NCBI GenBank assembly: GCA_001599975.1
Contig: BCIO01000001.1
Location: 2,828,293 to 2,892,292, forward strand
Reading direction: 5' to 3'
DNA: 64,000 bases
Source of the DNA: Cystobasidiopsis lactophilus
Lineage: Eukaryota; Basidiomycota; Agaricostilbomycetes; Agaricostilbales; Chionosphaeraceae
The notes beneath the pieces are model-generated. The model was not told the DNA's origin, did not search any database, and saw only the letters and a program-made list of their open reading frames with translations. This document shows, piece by piece, positions 1-11,344 of the stretch; within the stretch, counting starts at the first letter, position 1, and every line of letters begins with the position of its first letter. A program made the position numbers and the translations under genes.

Positions 1-16
1 CGGCGGGCACTCAACA

Positions 17-96
17 ATGCGTAGGTCTACATGGGGGGTTATATTGTACCCCGAACAGACTGAAATGGGAATCAATCAATCAATCAATCAATCAAT
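17..96 (+). repeat. Repeat copy A ending in an (AATC)n tail
   Basis: The unit contains GGTCTACATG, TATTGTACCCCGAACAGACT and GAAATGGGAATC and runs into about six AATC units (70-96). Its body resembles 824-911 and its 3' half is nearly identical to 914-988. The shared 3' end followed by a simple-repeat tail is the form expected of the 3' end of a SINE or LINE copy, but no coding part or internal promoter was seen, so the class is open. Confidence 0.5.
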
Positions 97-129
97 GGGG
101 GAGGGGGGGGGGGGGTTATATTGTTTTAA

Positions 130-810
130 TAAGGGTGTTCAGAGTGATTTTTTTGGGCGGCTGGTAGAAAAAGCCGGTCTTGGAGGTGCTTTTTTTCTAC
201 GAAAGGCAAAAGCGCTTCTGTCTGTTGGGCGTTTCAGGTTTTCGAAGTTTTTGGTTTTTGCTCACCATAATAGTATTAGGCGTGTCCAATTCAGTTCGTT
301 TTTTTGTCGTCTGTTTCAGTCGACGGACTTTCTGTCTGCCGGCGCCGCCTGAACAAAGGACGGAAGGCGGCTGGCGACGAAAGAGCGGCTTCAGAATTGG
401 GTAGGTTTTGAGGATGGTGCCTTGTTGTTGCGAGCTTTTGGGCCAAGCGAGCATAGATACTGCTTGGGACTTGCTTTGGGCGACTTGACAAAGTCTCCTG
501 GGTGTTTGTTGGCCTCGCTTTGCTTGTTTTGAAGCCATCAATGCTTAAAAATACACATTTTCTGGGTCCACACAGCACGTTTGGCTTATACAAGTCAAGA
601 GATACATGAATGCGACCTCTGATAGCGCCCGAAGGGCTGCAAAGGGCCCTTTGCCCTCCTCCCAGAAGTGGAGGCAACAACAGTTTTTGACTTTCGAGAA
701 AACAAAGAAAATCCGGTGCACCGGTTCGCCTCCGACGGTCGAAACACGACGAAAATCGGCCAGAAAAGATTTCGAACTTGGAATTGGACACGCCTACTCT
801 GAACACCCTT
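130..810. repeat. Imperfect inverted repeat about 680 bases across
   Basis: AAGGGTGTTCAGAGT at 131-145 is the reverse complement of 796-810. TAGGCGTGTCCAATTC at 277-292 is the reverse complement of 781-796. Inward of these the arms still resemble each other around GTCGT-GTTTC-GAC-GTCGG, but are diverged. The left arm has about 130 extra bases between its two matching blocks. No transposase is present, so this could be a degraded MITE-like element or a local inverted duplication. Confidence 0.35.
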
Positions 811-823
811 GTTGTACCACAAC

Positions 824-877
824 ATGCGGAGGTCTACATGCGGGGTACATTGTCCGCCAAAAGACTTGAAATGGGAT

Positions 878-911
<34 letters not shown>
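824..911 (+). repeat. Repeat copy B ending in a (TCA)n tail
   Basis: It matches copy A over ATGCGNAGGTCTACATG, a GGGGT-TATTGT-like stretch and GACTTGAAATGGGA, then continues into eleven TCA units at 879-911. The tail motif differs from that of copy A although the body is shared. Confidence 0.5.
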
Positions 912-913
912 AC

Positions 914-943
914 CTTGCTGTACCCCGAACAGACTGAAATGAG

Positions 944-990
<47 letters not shown>

Positions 991-999
991 CAAACAAAG
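914..999 (+). repeat. Repeat copy C, 3' half, with (AATC)n then (AAAC)n tail
   Basis: CTTGCTGTACCCCGAACAGA followed by CTGAAATGAGAATC repeats the 3' half of copy A almost exactly. It runs into about eleven AATC units (944-988) and a short CAAA stretch. It starts right after the TCA tail of copy B, as a nested or tandem 5'-truncated copy would. Confidence 0.5.
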
Positions 1000-1209
1000 C
1001 ACCGTCAGTCAAAACAAAGAACCGTCAAAATTGACGTTGACAGGGATCAAACTTTGATGAAGTCGCGAATGGCCAGGCTTGCAAACGGCGGGTAAAGATA
1101 AAGATGGTCAAGAGTAGGCGGGCAATGCCACTGTGCCCTATTTTCCTTCCTTTTTGCAATCAGGATGTTTTTTCGTATGCAAGAAGGGTATAACAAGAAA
1201 TCGATAAAT

Positions 1210-3496
1210 TTACAAGACGACCTGGCCCTTTCTGGCTGCCCTCGTGGAGATAAAGACGTCGCAGGACCACACCAAGAACAACATCAGCGCCAGAGAGGGC
1301 AGAGCCATACCGGACGAGCTCAAAACCAACATGGGCCCCATTCTCGCAGTCTCCGCAACGTAAGTCTCGCTCTCACCTTCCACAATGCGGGTGAAGTGCA
1401 CGGTGTTGGAGCCCAAGTCAAGCAGGCCCAGCAAGGACAGGACAATACCCATCGCGATTTGCGCGTATTCTGATCAACTTTGAGTCACCACATCAGTCAA
1501 AAGTGCGTCGCTTCTCACCTGTGACGCCCGAACGGGTGTAGGTTGCGCTCGCAATGAGCAGCAACGTGAGCCCGCAGCTGGGAAAGAGCCACGCTGTGCC
1601 GGCAAACGCCTCGTTGGCCAGGTCCTCGAGAAACGGCTCCAGCAGCTCAAACGCTTCGTTCACAGACGCATTGGCTGGAAGGGTTGCTAAGGTGTAATAC
1701 TCGTGATAGGCCGAGTCGCTGACCTCGACGCCGTAGGATAATGCCGTGTTGAACACAATTTCTCCGAGGTACTGGAGAGCTGCGAAGACCTGCTCTTTCG
1801 TCGTAAGGACCTGCAAGCCATCAGCACAGTAGAGGGCAACACTGACGCCGGTAGTATTCGCGGAAGCCCCCGTCAGCGTGGAATTGAGCAGGGCCAGCTC
1901 CTCGGGCCAGGACGGGACCAGATCGAGCCGGCCCATTTTGAGTGCGAAGCTATCGTAATTGACACGTGGATTTGGTCGAGGCAGGGTGTCGAGGATCAGC
2001 CCGAACTGGGTCAGGACGTATTGCAGCCCGCCAAAAAATGAGGCGACGGCGACGGCGTTGCGTGCTGAGGCCAGCACAAGGAGGAGGCCGAGGTGCAGCG
2101 GCAGGTGAATCACGAGCCAGAGCAGCAACCTCTTGCGGCCGCCTACATGCGAGTGGAGGATGCCATCAAAGATCATGGTGAACAAAAAGTAGATAGAGGC
2201 GATGGCGCTGAGCACTTCGCCGTATGTGCCAGGATCGGACTTTGAAAAGGACCCCAGAGCGCTGTTGAAGGAGCGAACGACTCCGATGATGCCCTCGCCA
2301 AGAACGATAATGCTCAAGGCTCCCACCCGCTCCTTGATTTCGTGTGGTGGCCACTTTGCCATGCCCTTGCTGAAAACTTCCCCGACGATCCCGAGAACTT
2401 CGGCACAGAGGCCGAGATATAGCAGGACGATCTTGGTGGTCACAAGCGCTTTGGTGCTGAACGATAGGCCGGCAGCGGTGGCTGAAAGTACGCCCGAGAC
2501 GGTGCAGCAGGAGATCGGGATCAGAAGTGGCTGCCAGGCGTGGTGGGTTCGCCATGCTAGGAGGATTATTATTCCGTATTGGGCGGATAGGACAAGACGG
2601 GATACTGCGAATGCTATGCTGACCGCCAGGAAGCTTTGTTGAGCGGAGTCTGGAGAGCCAAAACCCTGAGCCAGGGCGCAGTCCGGTAGTTATGTCGCTC
2701 ACAGTTTGAGACAGCTTGGGTCGATTGGTCGTGGAGAGATACTGATAGGTGAGAAAGGTTCCAGCCTGTAGCAAAAGAGCCTAAGCCTTCATTGGGGGCT
2801 GGCTTCCTTGGCGAGGCCCTCACCGACACTGCTCGCTCCGCTATCGAGAGGTGAGATTCCCGTCGCACCCAACATATTTTGACCTACAGATAGATAAAGA
2901 TCACAACTTGGAAGAATTTGAAGACGTGCGACATCCAGTCGTCAGATTGGTATTTTGAGTCGTACACAAGTTGCGCTGCAAGGAGTCACCAAGCTTGGCC
3001 GGCGTACCGAAACTTGCCAAATAATTTCACTTACAAACCCATACCACCCACACTACCGAGAAGAAGCTGACAAAAACCAGGATGCCGGGTGCAGCCGTGA
3101 TTTCCGCATTGAAAGAGAAAATTGTCAGCTGAGAGGTCTTCAGATCCAGTCCAGTCCGTCAGAGAAGTCACTTGCGACGGAGACAAACACAAGATCGTAG
3201 AACAGCGAGACCCAAGGAGAACTTTTGTGGACGGCTTCGAGCGGAGTCTTCTCTGTCGCACGCTTTGGGACGCATACGAAGGGCCGAGCACGCATGCCAC
3301 CCAAGAGCTTCCGTGTGGTCTTCTTACGTCGGTGGTGGCCATTCTTCGAATGAGGAGGTGGTGCAGCAGCGGACTTTTCGCCTTCGTTCGGCGGCGCGAC
3401 AGGGCTCGTTTCCTGTGGTTCTGGCAGCTCTTGCTTGATCGGATCTTCCTCGGACTCGACATGTGGCAAGTTCAAAAGTGGGGTTGCCCCTGCCAT
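1210..3496 (-). CDS. LtrA-like (low temperature requirement A family) multi-pass membrane protein
   Basis: Spliced, multi-exon membrane protein of the LtrA family, whose transport or sensing role is not settled. The first exon carries a polar basic leader and the family signature SLFYDLVF; later exons give SDDWMSHVFKFFQ, FAVSRLVLSAQYGIIILLAW and KERVGALSIIVLGEGIIG, the conserved ERxG-GE region. Several hydrophobic segments follow, and a last exon (1452-1210) adds two more. The start is taken at 3496 (MAGATPLLNLP); an in-frame ATG at 3595 is an alternative. Exons read by eye include about 3128-3039 and 2975-2888, with short introns; joins between 2840 and 2633 are uncertain. The family is best known from bacteria but occurs widely in fungi. 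Confidence 0.72.
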
Positions 3497-3699
3497 CGGC
3501 GAGCAAGAAGCCTGCCAAGTTTGGTTTCGGAGCAAGCTTCGAGGGTGCGACAAGAATTTGGCAAGTCTTTGCTCCCATTGCGAACTATGGAACACTGGAC
3601 AAAGCGCTCAGGCGCAAACCCCAGCCGAGAGCTGTCAGAGGGGTGCTCGGGCCCGCTGCCTCCGCCGCTCTTCCTCCAAAAGAAGATCAAGGTGAGTCT

Positions 3700-4606
3700 T
3701 TACATCTTGTGGCTCGTTTCGCCTTGCCAGTATGGTGTTGAGCCTATTAGTTGTGAGTCAGCGAGGGCAGCGAGATGAAGCGGGAGAGACTCTGACTTGG
3801 CGTCGACCTTCGAGTCGTAGGTTTGCAGCCACTCTGTGGCCCGCTGGATGGCCTTGATGTCCTCCTCCACCCTGGCAAGCGGAAAATCCATCAAGCGCCT
3901 CCTCCAGCTACGGCAATGTCCTTACTGCTTGAACTCTTGCCTAAAGTCGGTTGCTTCCTCAAAGGTCATCGGGCCATCTTGCCAGTTCTCGGCCCGTTGC
4001 ACCATCAATCGAGGCCGTTGGTTGCAAATGGGCCAGTACGAGTTGGGCAGAGGGGGCACATAGCCGGCACGGCGTACCCGCTGCATGAGCTGGAGCTGCG
4101 TCGAGACTGTCAGGGCCACTTGCGCTCTAGTCACACCTGAAGCCCCCACCATGGCGCTGACTTCGGTTTTGAAATTGGCCCATTCTAGACTGCAAGGTCG
4201 TTTGTCAGGATGCAGTCCTTTCAATGTCAAAGGAGGGCACGAGCTCTTTCTCAGCCTGCTTCTTGACAAGTTCTCCGGTCAAGATTTGGGCGAGGGCTGG
4301 AGACAAAGGCTTTGGATACGGGTCAGAGTTTTGGCACACTAGGACGTCGAAAATGCACACCTGAGTCGAGCCGGCACCAAGGCCTGTCGCCCGCGCCTGC
4401 TGGACCAAAAACTGAGGGGTGGTGAGGGACGTCTCCACCACGCAAGCTGCCGTTAGCCTACGCTTGAGACGTCGTCTTGTACTTCGGGCACTGTAGAACT
4501 TGTCAGGCGGCCGACGTCTATCTTGTCCAAAATGCTCACCCCATGCAGAAGTGCGCAAAGCACACTGTCCGGACGTCGCTGGACGTAGAAGGGGCATGCT
4601 TGACAA
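3700..4606 (-). CDS. Unrecognised protein, probably 3-5 exons
   Basis: I do not recognise this gene. Open blocks with protein-like composition are found in several frames on the minus strand: one around 4440-4210 with TTPQFLVQQARATGLG and DPYPKPLSPALAQIL, one around 4180-3925 with TRAQVALTVSTQLQLMQRV and PPLPNSYWPICNQRPRL, and a last one at 3894-3700 with RVEEDIKAIQRATEWLQTYD ending at a stop at 3700. They are separated by frame changes consistent with short introns. The start is uncertain; an ATG at 4606 or a little downstream is possible. It lies between the LtrA-like gene and TEL2 on the same strand. Regular helical spacing suggests a soluble, partly coiled-coil protein. Confidence 0.4.
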
Positions 4607-4779
4607 CCTTGGTCGTGGATGGCGAGTAAAAGTTCTCGTTCAAGTGACCGGGAGTCAAAAAAAAATGTGGTCAAATCAAGCTTTGAATGGAGGGCTTTGA
4701 ATGGGTGCTCTGAATGGCTGCTCTTCCGCGAAGGTTGCTTCTTGAAAGCTGAAAGGAAAGCTGGAACCCGGGTAGCTTC

Positions 4780-7700
4780 TCATCTTTTCAGCATCGCACT
4801 TGTCCTGAGCAAGATTCCTGCGCAGGCTTTGGCCGCTCGAGACGGCTCGCCGTGCCTTGTCTCTTCCCGCTCCCAGCTGTCTTCCGCCCAGGCTTGAATA
4901 CGCAGCAACAGGTCGGTCTGCTGATTCGCAAGCAGGCGTCCCCCGTCCATGTCGTAGCAGGCTTCGAGAGCGACGACAATAAGCTCCAATTGTGAAGCGA
5001 GTAGGTCGTCGTCAAAGCCGGGCTGGCGTAGGGCAAGGCATAGCTCGAGGGCCTCTGGCACCATCACGGACCCAAAGGACACGGCAAAGCGCGAGACCTC
5101 CAACAGGACAGCCAAAGTGGAAAGGTATTTGCCCAAGAGAAGCGGCGAAACGATCGGATGAGCCGAGGGCTCGCCGTCGAGTCTCGACAATCCGCTGATG
5201 TCGCCTAGAGCGAGCCACATGCGATTGATGAGTGGCATGACAAAGTATTCTTCGCCTAGGGTAGCCATAGTTGGGGGAAGCGTGGCGCTTTGAGGGGCAT
5301 TACTCGTTGCTGCAGCCCGGCCTCGCAAGGTTACTGCTTGGGCCCGAGCCTGCCCGGAGAGAGTTTGCTGCGTTTCGGATCGAATGGAACGCAGCGAAGA
5401 ACCAGCCAGACTGGCGGCAAGACTATCGATGACAGTGCCTTGCGCTCCAGTATAGGCCTGGGAAGCTTCGAGCCGGCTCCTGACGGTACCAGGTAGTCCA
5501 GATGCAGACTTTAGCTCTACAGGGCTCGAAAAACCGTCTGGAAGCTTCCCTGCTAGCTCGAAGGCGGCAGTGGCCATCGCCGCGAGCATGCTAGTGCGTT
5601 GGGCGATGGAGTAGCTGGGCTGGAAATATTGCTCGAGCAGCGCACTTGATCCATAACATGAGCTTAAAGCTGCGCGACAAACACGGTCGACACGCACGGC
5701 ATCACCAGCTTTGGGCTGCACACTACGAGCGCGCGTGTGGTAGCGAGAACAAGCCCATCAAAGTCGTCCATGTCGAAGTTGTTTTGGAGGCCAATTGTGG
5801 CGAAGAGCAGGTCGACCGCGTGCTCATCTGTTGACTCGTTGTCAGCTTGGTCAGGGCACAGGCAGCCAAGCGCACCCAATTCTGTTCCCCAGCCGGCCTT
5901 TTTCCGGACCAGACCGGCGGCCATCCTCAAGCCTAGCTCTTGCCTTTCGAAATCGTCTCCAGACTTGAGTAGTGCCGTTAAGTCTGGAATGTAAACGGGT
6001 GGCTTGGGCTTCTTCTTTTGAGCGTTGAATGTAGACAGATCTTCGAGGTCCGCTGGGTCTAAGGTAGGTTCCTGGGGCAGCTCGTAGGGCTGTAAGTCGT
6101 CTTCGGAATCGGAAGAAGTCGCTAAAACGACGATCTTCTTGACCTTTTGGGCCGGGCCAGGTGGTTTTGGGGCGGCAGAGGGTGACCGTTTGACTGGCTG
6201 AGGAGGTGCGGCAAGCTCGACGGTCGACTTGGCTTCTAGCACATCCTCCAAGAAGGCGGGCAGGCCGTCCAACCTCGGCGATGCCGCCAGAAAGGTGCTC
6301 GTCGCCAGCTGGCGCAAGTGCCCACATAGCTGGACATCCGCGTCCTCCATAGCCCACACGTCCGGCCCAAAGTTCAACGGCTTGACTGGGCCATTGCTAG
6401 GAATCGATCGATTTGAGACCATTTCCGCCACCAGCATGCCGAGGAAGCGTACAGGGCGCCGACGCGAAGCTAGATGCGCCTGCACCCCGAGCAAGAAGGA
6501 TTTGCTGCGCGACAGCCGAGTCAGAGGTTCGGAACAGGCCTGCAAGCTGTAAGCAGCCAAAATGACGACGGCTGATAAGACTGTCAAGAGGCGATCAGTG
6601 CGGGAAAACGAAAGCAGCAGGGCGTGCCCTTACAACGGCGATGTTGGACCGTTGCAGAACCTATTGAGAGCTCGTCCGACCACTCTTCCAGAGCAGTATC
6701 CATGAGCCACGCAAGCGCCTCTAGTCCGTCTGCCCAAGCCCACAGCACGAGGGGCCGCGCCATGAAAGCGCTCCATGCCTCCCGTCCCAGCAGGATCCTG
6801 GCCACGGCTTCTTGGCCCACAGATGGTTCCTCGCCTGTGCTATCCGATCTTGAGGCCAACGACCCAAGCAAAGAGCGCAGCAAGACGCTTGTTGCTTTCG
6901 CAGCTTCGTGGGTTGGCGCATTGAGCGACCAGGGAGCTGCGAAGAAGGGTTCAAGCAGCTTGGGCCGGGACAAGGAGGATATTAGGGACGCGGTGACCGA
7001 GTCCAGATCATGGGTGCTGAGATGGCTGAAGCAGGCACGGAGCAGAGGGCTGGGATCAACGAGGCCAGATGTCTCAAGCAACACGGCCCTCCACAAGGGC
7101 GGTAAGGCGATGGTCCAGAAAGAGCCGGCTTCGGATGCGATGGAAGTTGGAAAACAGCCAGTGTGCACAAACTTGGCTAGGACTGGAGCCAGAACGAGGG
7201 GAGAGGAAGCGACCGCGGAAAGTCCGTCTCCTGCTAGCGCGCACAAGAGGTCCAGGAAGCCTCGGGATAAAGTCGACATCCCATTGATCCATGAAAGTGC
7301 TTCAGGTGACGCCACTGGGGAAAGCGGCTGAGCTTCGTTGCGGCGGCTGACAGCGTTCGAAACCTTGGCCGGCACCGAAAACAGCAGGTTGACACCGTCG
7401 ACCCACTCCAGCACTTGCTTCGGGGTCGGAGAAGTAGGAGATGTCTTAATGATGAGCGAGTGAAGGTCCGACAAGGAGAGGGCGTGGACGAGCTCGGCCA
7501 GTAGCCTGAGGCCAAAGTCGAAGGCTTGCGGATGCAAAGTGGACCCTGGCTTGCAGAGGCAGTGGAGGATCGTCGAGATGCTGACAGTCTTTACAATTGT
7601 GGCGTTTTGGCGATTGCGAATGCCAGACGGGCAGAACCACCGCCGCAGGGCCTCCAGCTGGCCTTCGGCCTCGAGCTGTTCCTGCCAATCCACAACGACT

Positions 7701-7936
7701 TTAGTGAGCAAGATCGACTGTAGCCCATGCAGCTGCTTGACTATGAACACCTCTTGCAGGCTGTCCGGCAGTCTGGCCCACTCTGACGGCGTGTTGGAAG
7801 CCGCCGTTTCCGCCAGGTCGAGAAATTCAAGAGGCCCGGCGAGCAACTGCAGCAGCTCAGCAACGCCGCCAATCGGGTTCTGCAAGGCATCCCTCAATTG
7901 TGAAGCCAACAGCCGGAGCCCCTCGGAGTCTTCCAT
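4780..7936 (-). CDS. TEL2: Telomere length regulation protein TEL2 (TELO2)
   Basis: TEL2 is the scaffold of the TTT complex (Tel2-Tti1-Tti2) that works with Hsp90 to stabilise PIK kinases such as TOR, ATM and ATR. The long helical-repeat N-terminus is in the first exon (7936 to about 6645). The conserved Tel2 domain lies in the next exon: VYIPDLTALLKSGDDFERQE and LGLRMAAGLVRKKAGWGTEL match the family's P-x-L-x-DDFER and RKK-x-x-GTEL motifs. The last exon (to the stop at 4780) has YFQPSYSIAQRTSMLAAMA, EEYFVMPLINRMWLALGD and the C-terminal HEAT-like helices. The intron near 6640-6580 has a GTAAGG donor. The start is the ATG at 7936 (MEDSEGLRLL); one at 7966 is in frame but adds only a basic decapeptide. 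Predicted length is about that of fungal TEL2. Confidence 0.9.
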
Positions 7937-8034
7937 GGTGGCGCGGCGGGTTTGGGTCAACTTCAAATTTACTGTAATCGACTTGAAAAAGCTCTCTGTC
8001 TCGTGCTTTCAAAGGCTGCATTACGATGTCAGTT

Positions 8035-10149
8035 CTATTGCTCAGGGAGTTCGCCCTGGTCCATGCCTTCCATCCCGGCGCCCGGTCCGCTGGGACCACC
8101 ATTGGCTTTTCGTTTGGCGCTGACAATGTCATCCACCCTGCACCGCTCGACACATCAAGCCCGCTCTGAGATCACATGAAGCCGGAGACGCACCTCAAGA
8201 TCAAACAGGCCGACTCGATGGCAGTCTTGATAGTTTGCACCTTCACAGCTGCCGACTCGTATAAGCCGTACTCTCGCATCGACGTGACCTTTCCAGTGTC
8301 GCCGTCCACACCAAACTCGTGCTGTCCGGCAGCGTGTTTCGCCTGCGAAGGCAGGAGTGAGCACTCGGGTGTTTTGGGTCCAAGGGTCCAAAAGAGGTGC
8401 TCACCCGAAGCTGCGTGAGAACCCTGATGGCATTGCCTCCAGCGTTTTGAATCAAAGTGCGTGGAATGACCTCCATGGCTTCTGCAACGGCGCGGATGGC
8501 GAAACCTTCCACGCCTTCGGTCGTCTTCGACTTGTTCATCAAGCCAACGGAGATGGCCATCTCGGTCGCGCCGCCGCCAGGAGCCAGCCGAGGGTCGAAT
8601 ACCACGTTCCGGGCCACACCCATGGCATCGGCAAGGTTGCGGTCCACCTCGTTGAGGATATCCTTTGACGGCCCGCGAAGCAGGATGGTGCACGCTTTGG
8701 GAGACTGGCACTTGGTGAGGAAGGTGAAGTAGTCGTCGCCTAGCTTTTGAATCTCAAACAAACCGCACTGCGTGCCAATATCGCTGTCGCGGATGTCCTC
8801 CGTGCGGTTGACGACGGTGGCGCCGACGGCTCTCGCAATCCGGTTGTTGTCCGACTTTCGAACACGGCGAATGGCGGTGATATTGGCTTGTAGGAGGTAG
8901 TGCTGCGCCAGATCTGCGGCAAAGCGGTGAGTCTCCACAACGCAGGGACTGCACGCAGGCCAGAAACGCACCTGAGACGCCCTTCTCGGTGAAAACGAGG
9001 TCCGGCTTGAACTCGATAATCTTCTGGCACATCTGCTTGATTTGCTCCTCTTCGATCTCCAGCACTCGGTTCCAGTCGGCCTCTTTGGAGACCTCGATGG
9101 CCGTTTGTGATTCGCCTTTTTTGTACTCCAGCGGGCAGTCGAGCAGCAGCACCCGCGGGTTCTCAATCCGGCGCCGCATGGCAGCGTGGGTCACATCCTT
9201 GTTGACCATGATGCCGTCCAGCACTTGCGAGTCCTCTATCTCGCCGCCTGGCACCTTTTCAACCCTCGCGTACCTCTTGATGTCCACTTCCTTGCGCCCA
9301 TTTTCTTCTTTAGAAACGACGCGGATGGCCTTGAGAGCGAGTGAGCACATCAGTTCCGACCACCGTGACACAAACTTGGTGCCAATGGAAGTCTTGATGA
9401 GTGCGAGCATCTCTTTTTCGTTGGCCACGTCGACGGGGATCGAGATGGCGTCGATGATGGCTAGCGCCTCAAGAAGGGCTTTCTTAAAAGCGCGGATGAT
9501 GATGACGGGGTGGATAGAGCGCTCAATGCAAGTAGTCGACTGGGCCAGAATCTCGCCGGCTGTTGCATTGCTGTCCATTGAGTCTCTGAAGCAGCTAGAA
9601 ACCCAAAAGCAAAGGACAGACCTAGAATGATCACACTTGTCGTGCCATCGCCGCACTCTTCGTCCTGGGTTCGGCTCAGCTCCAGCATGCTTTTGGCCGC
9701 TGGGTGGGCGACGTCGATTTCTCGCAAAATTGCATGACCATCGTTGGTCAAGCTGAGTCTACGTCAGAGCTGATGCGGTCTCAAAGTACGTTCTTCACTC
9801 ACAGAATGCCGCCCATTGGGTCCAACACCATTTTCAGCATGGCCTGTGCGACGCAAAGGCGCCTGAATAAAATACCTCGCGAGGCAGCAAGCGAGGAATG
9901 CTTTTTACCTTGGGCCCGAGGCACTGCAACGATACAACATTAGACATCTGCTCGACACGCTGTAAAGGAAGGGGCCGCGCACAGTCCTGATGATGTCCGC
10001 CACGGTTTTGGCTGCCGTCGAGTTGGACAGTTGGGCTTGCCGCCCAGTCTCTGCTCAGCGTGCTCAGCGTTTGCAGTGCGGCTACTTGGCTCAGAAACCT
10101 CACTTCGTTGCTCCTGCGTGTTCACCACGAAAGCTGGAAGGCCCTGCAT
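8035..10149 (-). CDS. CCT3: T-complex chaperonin subunit gamma (CCT3)
   Basis: One of the eight subunits of the cytosolic chaperonin TRiC/CCT, which folds actin, tubulin and WD40 proteins. Group II chaperonin signatures are clear: [32 protein letters not shown] with the GDGTT nucleotide site, [20 protein letters not shown], and [30 protein letters not shown] and [14 protein letters not shown] mark the C-terminal ATPase half. The gamma type is shown by the N-terminus (VVNTQ, then [20 protein letters not shown]) and by [12 protein letters not shown]. The first exon is short (10149 to about 10098); five or more introns follow. The last exon codes for a Gly-rich tail and stops at 8035. The start codon is only 105 bases from that of ATG101 on the other strand. 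Confidence 0.95.
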
Positions 10150-10254
10150 AATGCAAATCGGGTGGTGGGAGAAGCGCAAGGCGTGCGTTCGCCGTTGACC
10201 CTCGACCACCGAGGGCACGCTTGTGGCGTCGCTTTCAAAGGCTTTGAGCAGCTT
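10150..10254. promoter_or_regulatory. Shared divergent promoter, CCT3 / ATG101
   Basis: Only 105 bases separate the two start codons, so both core promoters and 5' leaders must lie here or overlap the first exons. No TATA box stands out. Confidence 0.45.
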
Positions 10255-11184
10255 ATGGCGCCTCGAACATTCGACTTGGAGCTGGTATGCGCAGTCTTTA
10301 AGGAGAGAGGGTCGGAGAGATTGACTTGCGACGTACAGACCGTCGAGCGATCCATGCTCAAGCAGGTCTTGACGGTCATCCTCAGTTGCATCTTCTTCCA
10401 AAGGGCCTTAGGTGCGCGAAGTGTTTCGATTGGTGTGCAAGGCTGACCCGCCGAAGCGCACAGGGACCGTCACGGCTCGTTCAGTCGAGCTCCTGGGCCT
10501 GACCTTTGTAGCCGTGCAAGACGCGGCCATCGCAGCTCTCGTCGACAGCAAAGTAGACTCATTCTCGCGAGAAATGGCCTCGCCTGCGACCTCTGGCTCC
10601 GGCAAGGTCAGTAGGCTGCTTTAATACGTCCGTCTTTTGGATCCCATCCTCCCCTTAGATTCTGGTGCGCCTATCAGAAAAGAGGACAAAGACGTCTGGG
10701 TGGTTCCCGTTTCAGGGCGACGAGGGCAGCGAGCCCTTCGAGGAGTGGGCTCTTCACATCCGAGTCCAGGCTGGCGCCACCGAGCGAGGTAGGCCGCAGC
10801 TGCGTCGGATACACACCGAGCCTGACCAAATCATGGTACAGAGCGCAATCGAATAGACGCCTTGACCAAAGAGCAGCTGCGCAAATTTCAAATGGACTCG
10901 CTCTCGTTCGCCAACTCAAACACAGATCACATTCCGCCAATAACCTCGTCAGACTTGGCGCCCGTATGTCTATCTGCCGTAGCTCTCATGCCCGCAGCAG
11001 GCGGCTGAGATACTGTCCTCCAGTTTCCGCTGGACATTTCGATTAACCCCTTCTCACAGCCAGAGACGAATTGGGCCCAGGTGAGTGCAATGAAGTGCAC
11101 CAGCCTCCTTGGACTCAGCTGATCACTCACGATCTCTCTGTGTGCGTGTCGCAGGGTCTCAAAGGCATGATTTCGGCGCTTTGA
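10255..11184 (+). CDS. ATG101: Autophagy-related protein 101
   Basis: ATG101 is a HORMA-fold partner of Atg13 in the Atg1/ULK1 initiation complex; it is present in most fungi but absent from budding yeast. The first exon codes for MAPRTFDLEL, followed by a GTATGC intron. Next comes TVERSMLKQVLTVILSCIFF-QRALG, matching the family's LK-x-hL-x-IFFHR block. A 52-base intron (GTGCGC donor, CTGAC branch, CAG acceptor) then joins to GTVTARSVELLGLTFVAV. A later exon has the WF region (KRTKTSGWFPFQ) and EEWALHIRVQ, the EXWxhxV segment. The last exons encode PPITSSDLAP, FPLDISINPF and a short tail ending at 11184. The total, about 200 residues, fits the family. Confidence 0.85.
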
Positions 11185-11344
11185 TTGCAAGCCTACCAGA
11201 CGCTTCTTTGCTTTGCGCCCTTTCACAATCGGTCTCGAGTAGTCTGTCCTTGTACTATTGATGTAACTGTAGCAATACCGCAAGTTTCTCCGTCGCCACT
11301 TCGACGAGGTCGATGACGACGCCAACAGCCATTCCTCCGCTAAG

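Larger units (their letters stand above)
1..1209. other. Gene-free repeat-rich region at the left edge
   Basis: No convincing gene is seen here; the open frames are short, low in complexity and overlap each other on both strands. The stretch holds a G-rich tract near 97-115, three microsatellites, three copies of a short related sequence that each run into a microsatellite, and a diverged inverted repeat. About 220 bases next to the LtrA-like gene (roughly 1000-1209) look like ordinary 3' flank. Confidence 0.6.

Noticed and set aside
595-912. Minus-strand frame beginning with eleven Met residues
   Set aside because: The Met run is only the (TCA)n microsatellite read in reverse.
3130-3200. 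Frame break with a tandem GGACT duplication in the LtrA-like gene
   Set aside because: A short intron with a CTGAC branch inside this stretch can join DLVFVS to LTIFSFNAEI in frame, so no mutation need be invoked; the exact donor is uncertain.
10400-10470. Apparent frameshift or 19-base micro-intron in ATG101
   Set aside because: A normal 52-base intron (GTGCGC donor after TTAG, CTGAC branch, CACAG acceptor) restores the frame and gives a better match to the family.
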